A stretch of 6,030 nucleotides of DNA from an uncultured Flavobacteriales bacterium. Its GTDB lineage: Bacteria > Bacteroidota > Bacteroidia > Flavobacteriales > Vicingaceae. The position numbers and the translations under genes were made by a program. The notes under the pieces were generated by a model. That model was not told the origin of the DNA. It ran no database searches and was given only the letters and a program-made list of their open reading frames with translations. Of this stretch, positions 5,548 through 6,030 are shown piece by piece (position 1 is the stretch's first letter; each line of letters opens with the position of its first letter). The DNA lies in assembly GCA_913052515.1 (NCBI GenBank), contig CAJXFJ010000123.1:1-6030 (forward strand). The letters run 5' to 3'.

Positions 5548-6030
5548 TTAATTGAATTGCTGTGCTACTTGAATACTGTTACTAAGGAGAGAAGTTATCT
5601 TTTCATAATCAAATTCTCCATCTTGGTTTTTTACAAAAAGTTGAGACCCCATTCCAACTGCAATAGCACCTGCATTGAACCATGATTTCAGGTTTTCTTC
5701 TTCAGGTTTCACACCACCAGTTGGCATTATTTTCAACCACGGACAAGGAGCTAAAGCAGACTTTATGTAATTAGGCCCTAGTAAATTACCCGGAAAAGCT
5801 TTCATAACGGGGACTCCCCATTTGTGAGCATGATTCATTTCTGTTAAAGTAGCACATCCTCCTGTCCAAAAGACATTTCTCTTTTTACAATAGTCTGCAA
5901 TCTCTTCATCAATAAATGGAGAAACTAAAAAGTGTGCTCCAAGTTCTATAAATAGTTCGGCCTGTTCTGCTGTTGCAATAGACCCTATGCCGATAGCCAA
6001 ATCTGGATATTTTTCTTGACAATACTCCAA
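5548..6030 (-). CDS. eda: 2-dehydro-3-deoxyphosphogluconate (KDPG/KHG) aldolase, N-terminus cut by the window edge
   Basis: This cytosolic class I aldolase splits KDPG into pyruvate and glyceraldehyde-3-phosphate, the final step of Entner-Doudoroff and alginate monomer catabolism. The visible 160 residues are the C-terminal three quarters of a protein usually 205-225 residues long, so about 50-60 are missing beyond position 6030; the TTG at 6028-6030 is probably internal. Visible TIM-barrel motifs, counted from the window edge, are IGIGSI (13-18), FLVSPFID (34-41), TGGCATLTE (56-64), KAFPGN (77-82) with Lys77 as the Schiff-base lysine, and MPTGGV (102-107) for phosphate binding, followed by AVGMGSQL. 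The catalytic Glu near the N-terminus lies outside. It is upstream of the PL7 lyase gene with a 26-bp gap containing no terminator, which supports an alginate-degradation operon. Activity on related keto-deoxy acids such as KHG or KDPGal cannot be excluded. Confidence 0.94.
   Translation of the reverse strand: MEYCQEKYPDLAIGIGSIATAEQAELFIELGAHFLVSPFIDEEIADYCKKRNVFWTGGCATLTEMNHAHKWGVPVMKAFPGNLLGPNYIKSALAPCPWLKIMPTGGVKPEEENLKSWFNAGAIAVGMGSQLFVKNQDGEFDYEKITSLLSNSIQVAQQFN

Noticed and set aside
6028..6030. TTG as the true start of the aldolase
   Set aside because: The family has roughly 50-60 more N-terminal residues, including the catalytic Glu, so the gene clearly continues past the edge.
1..6030. 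Novel defence system, CRISPR array, transposon, tRNA or riboswitch
   Set aside because: I found no short regularly spaced repeats, transposase or terminal inverted repeats, tRNA-like T-arm consensus, or defence-type domains. The right three quarters read as ordinary carbohydrate metabolism.

Overview
The window is AT-rich DNA that looks like a marine member of the Bacteroidota, most likely Flavobacteriaceae. The evidence is the two type IX secretion (T9SS) C-terminal sorting tails, a lipoprotein alginate lyase, an AraC regulator of the Bacteroidota sugar-locus kind, and weak or absent Shine-Dalgarno sequences. No species can be named from the sequence alone.

Layout. Positions 1-971 (+ strand) hold the end of one T9SS-exported protein (stop at 109-111, followed by a strong terminator at 138-167). 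Next comes a decayed T9SS-exported protein at about 402-971 whose sorting domain is broken by an in-frame stop at 843-845. Terminator-like hairpins at 991-1024 and 1071-1118 separate this from the minus-strand GAPDH gene (1376-2380), which is followed by a doubtful 84-codon ORF. A 212-bp divergent intergenic region (2381-2592) separates GAPDH from a plus-strand AraC-family regulator (2593-3477). The regulator converges, with 13 bp between stops, on a minus-strand gene for a lipoprotein with two tandem PL7 alginate lyase domains (3491-5521). That gene lies 26 bp downstream of a partial KDPG/KHG aldolase gene (5548-6030) that runs off the right edge.

How the genes fit together. Positions 1376-6030 read as the edge of an alginate-utilisation locus. 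The two-domain lyase would cut alginate at the cell surface or in the periplasm. The resulting unsaturated uronate is known in such bacteria to become 2-keto-3-deoxygluconate and then KDPG. The aldolase splits KDPG into pyruvate and glyceraldehyde-3-phosphate, and GAPDH takes the latter into lower glycolysis. The AraC regulator is a plausible local controller, but its ligand and targets are inferred only from position.

I see no defence system, CRISPR array, mobile element, tRNA or rRNA. The most notable features are the ungapped 328-residue internal duplication of the PL7 lyase and the eroded T9SS cargo gene at the left.
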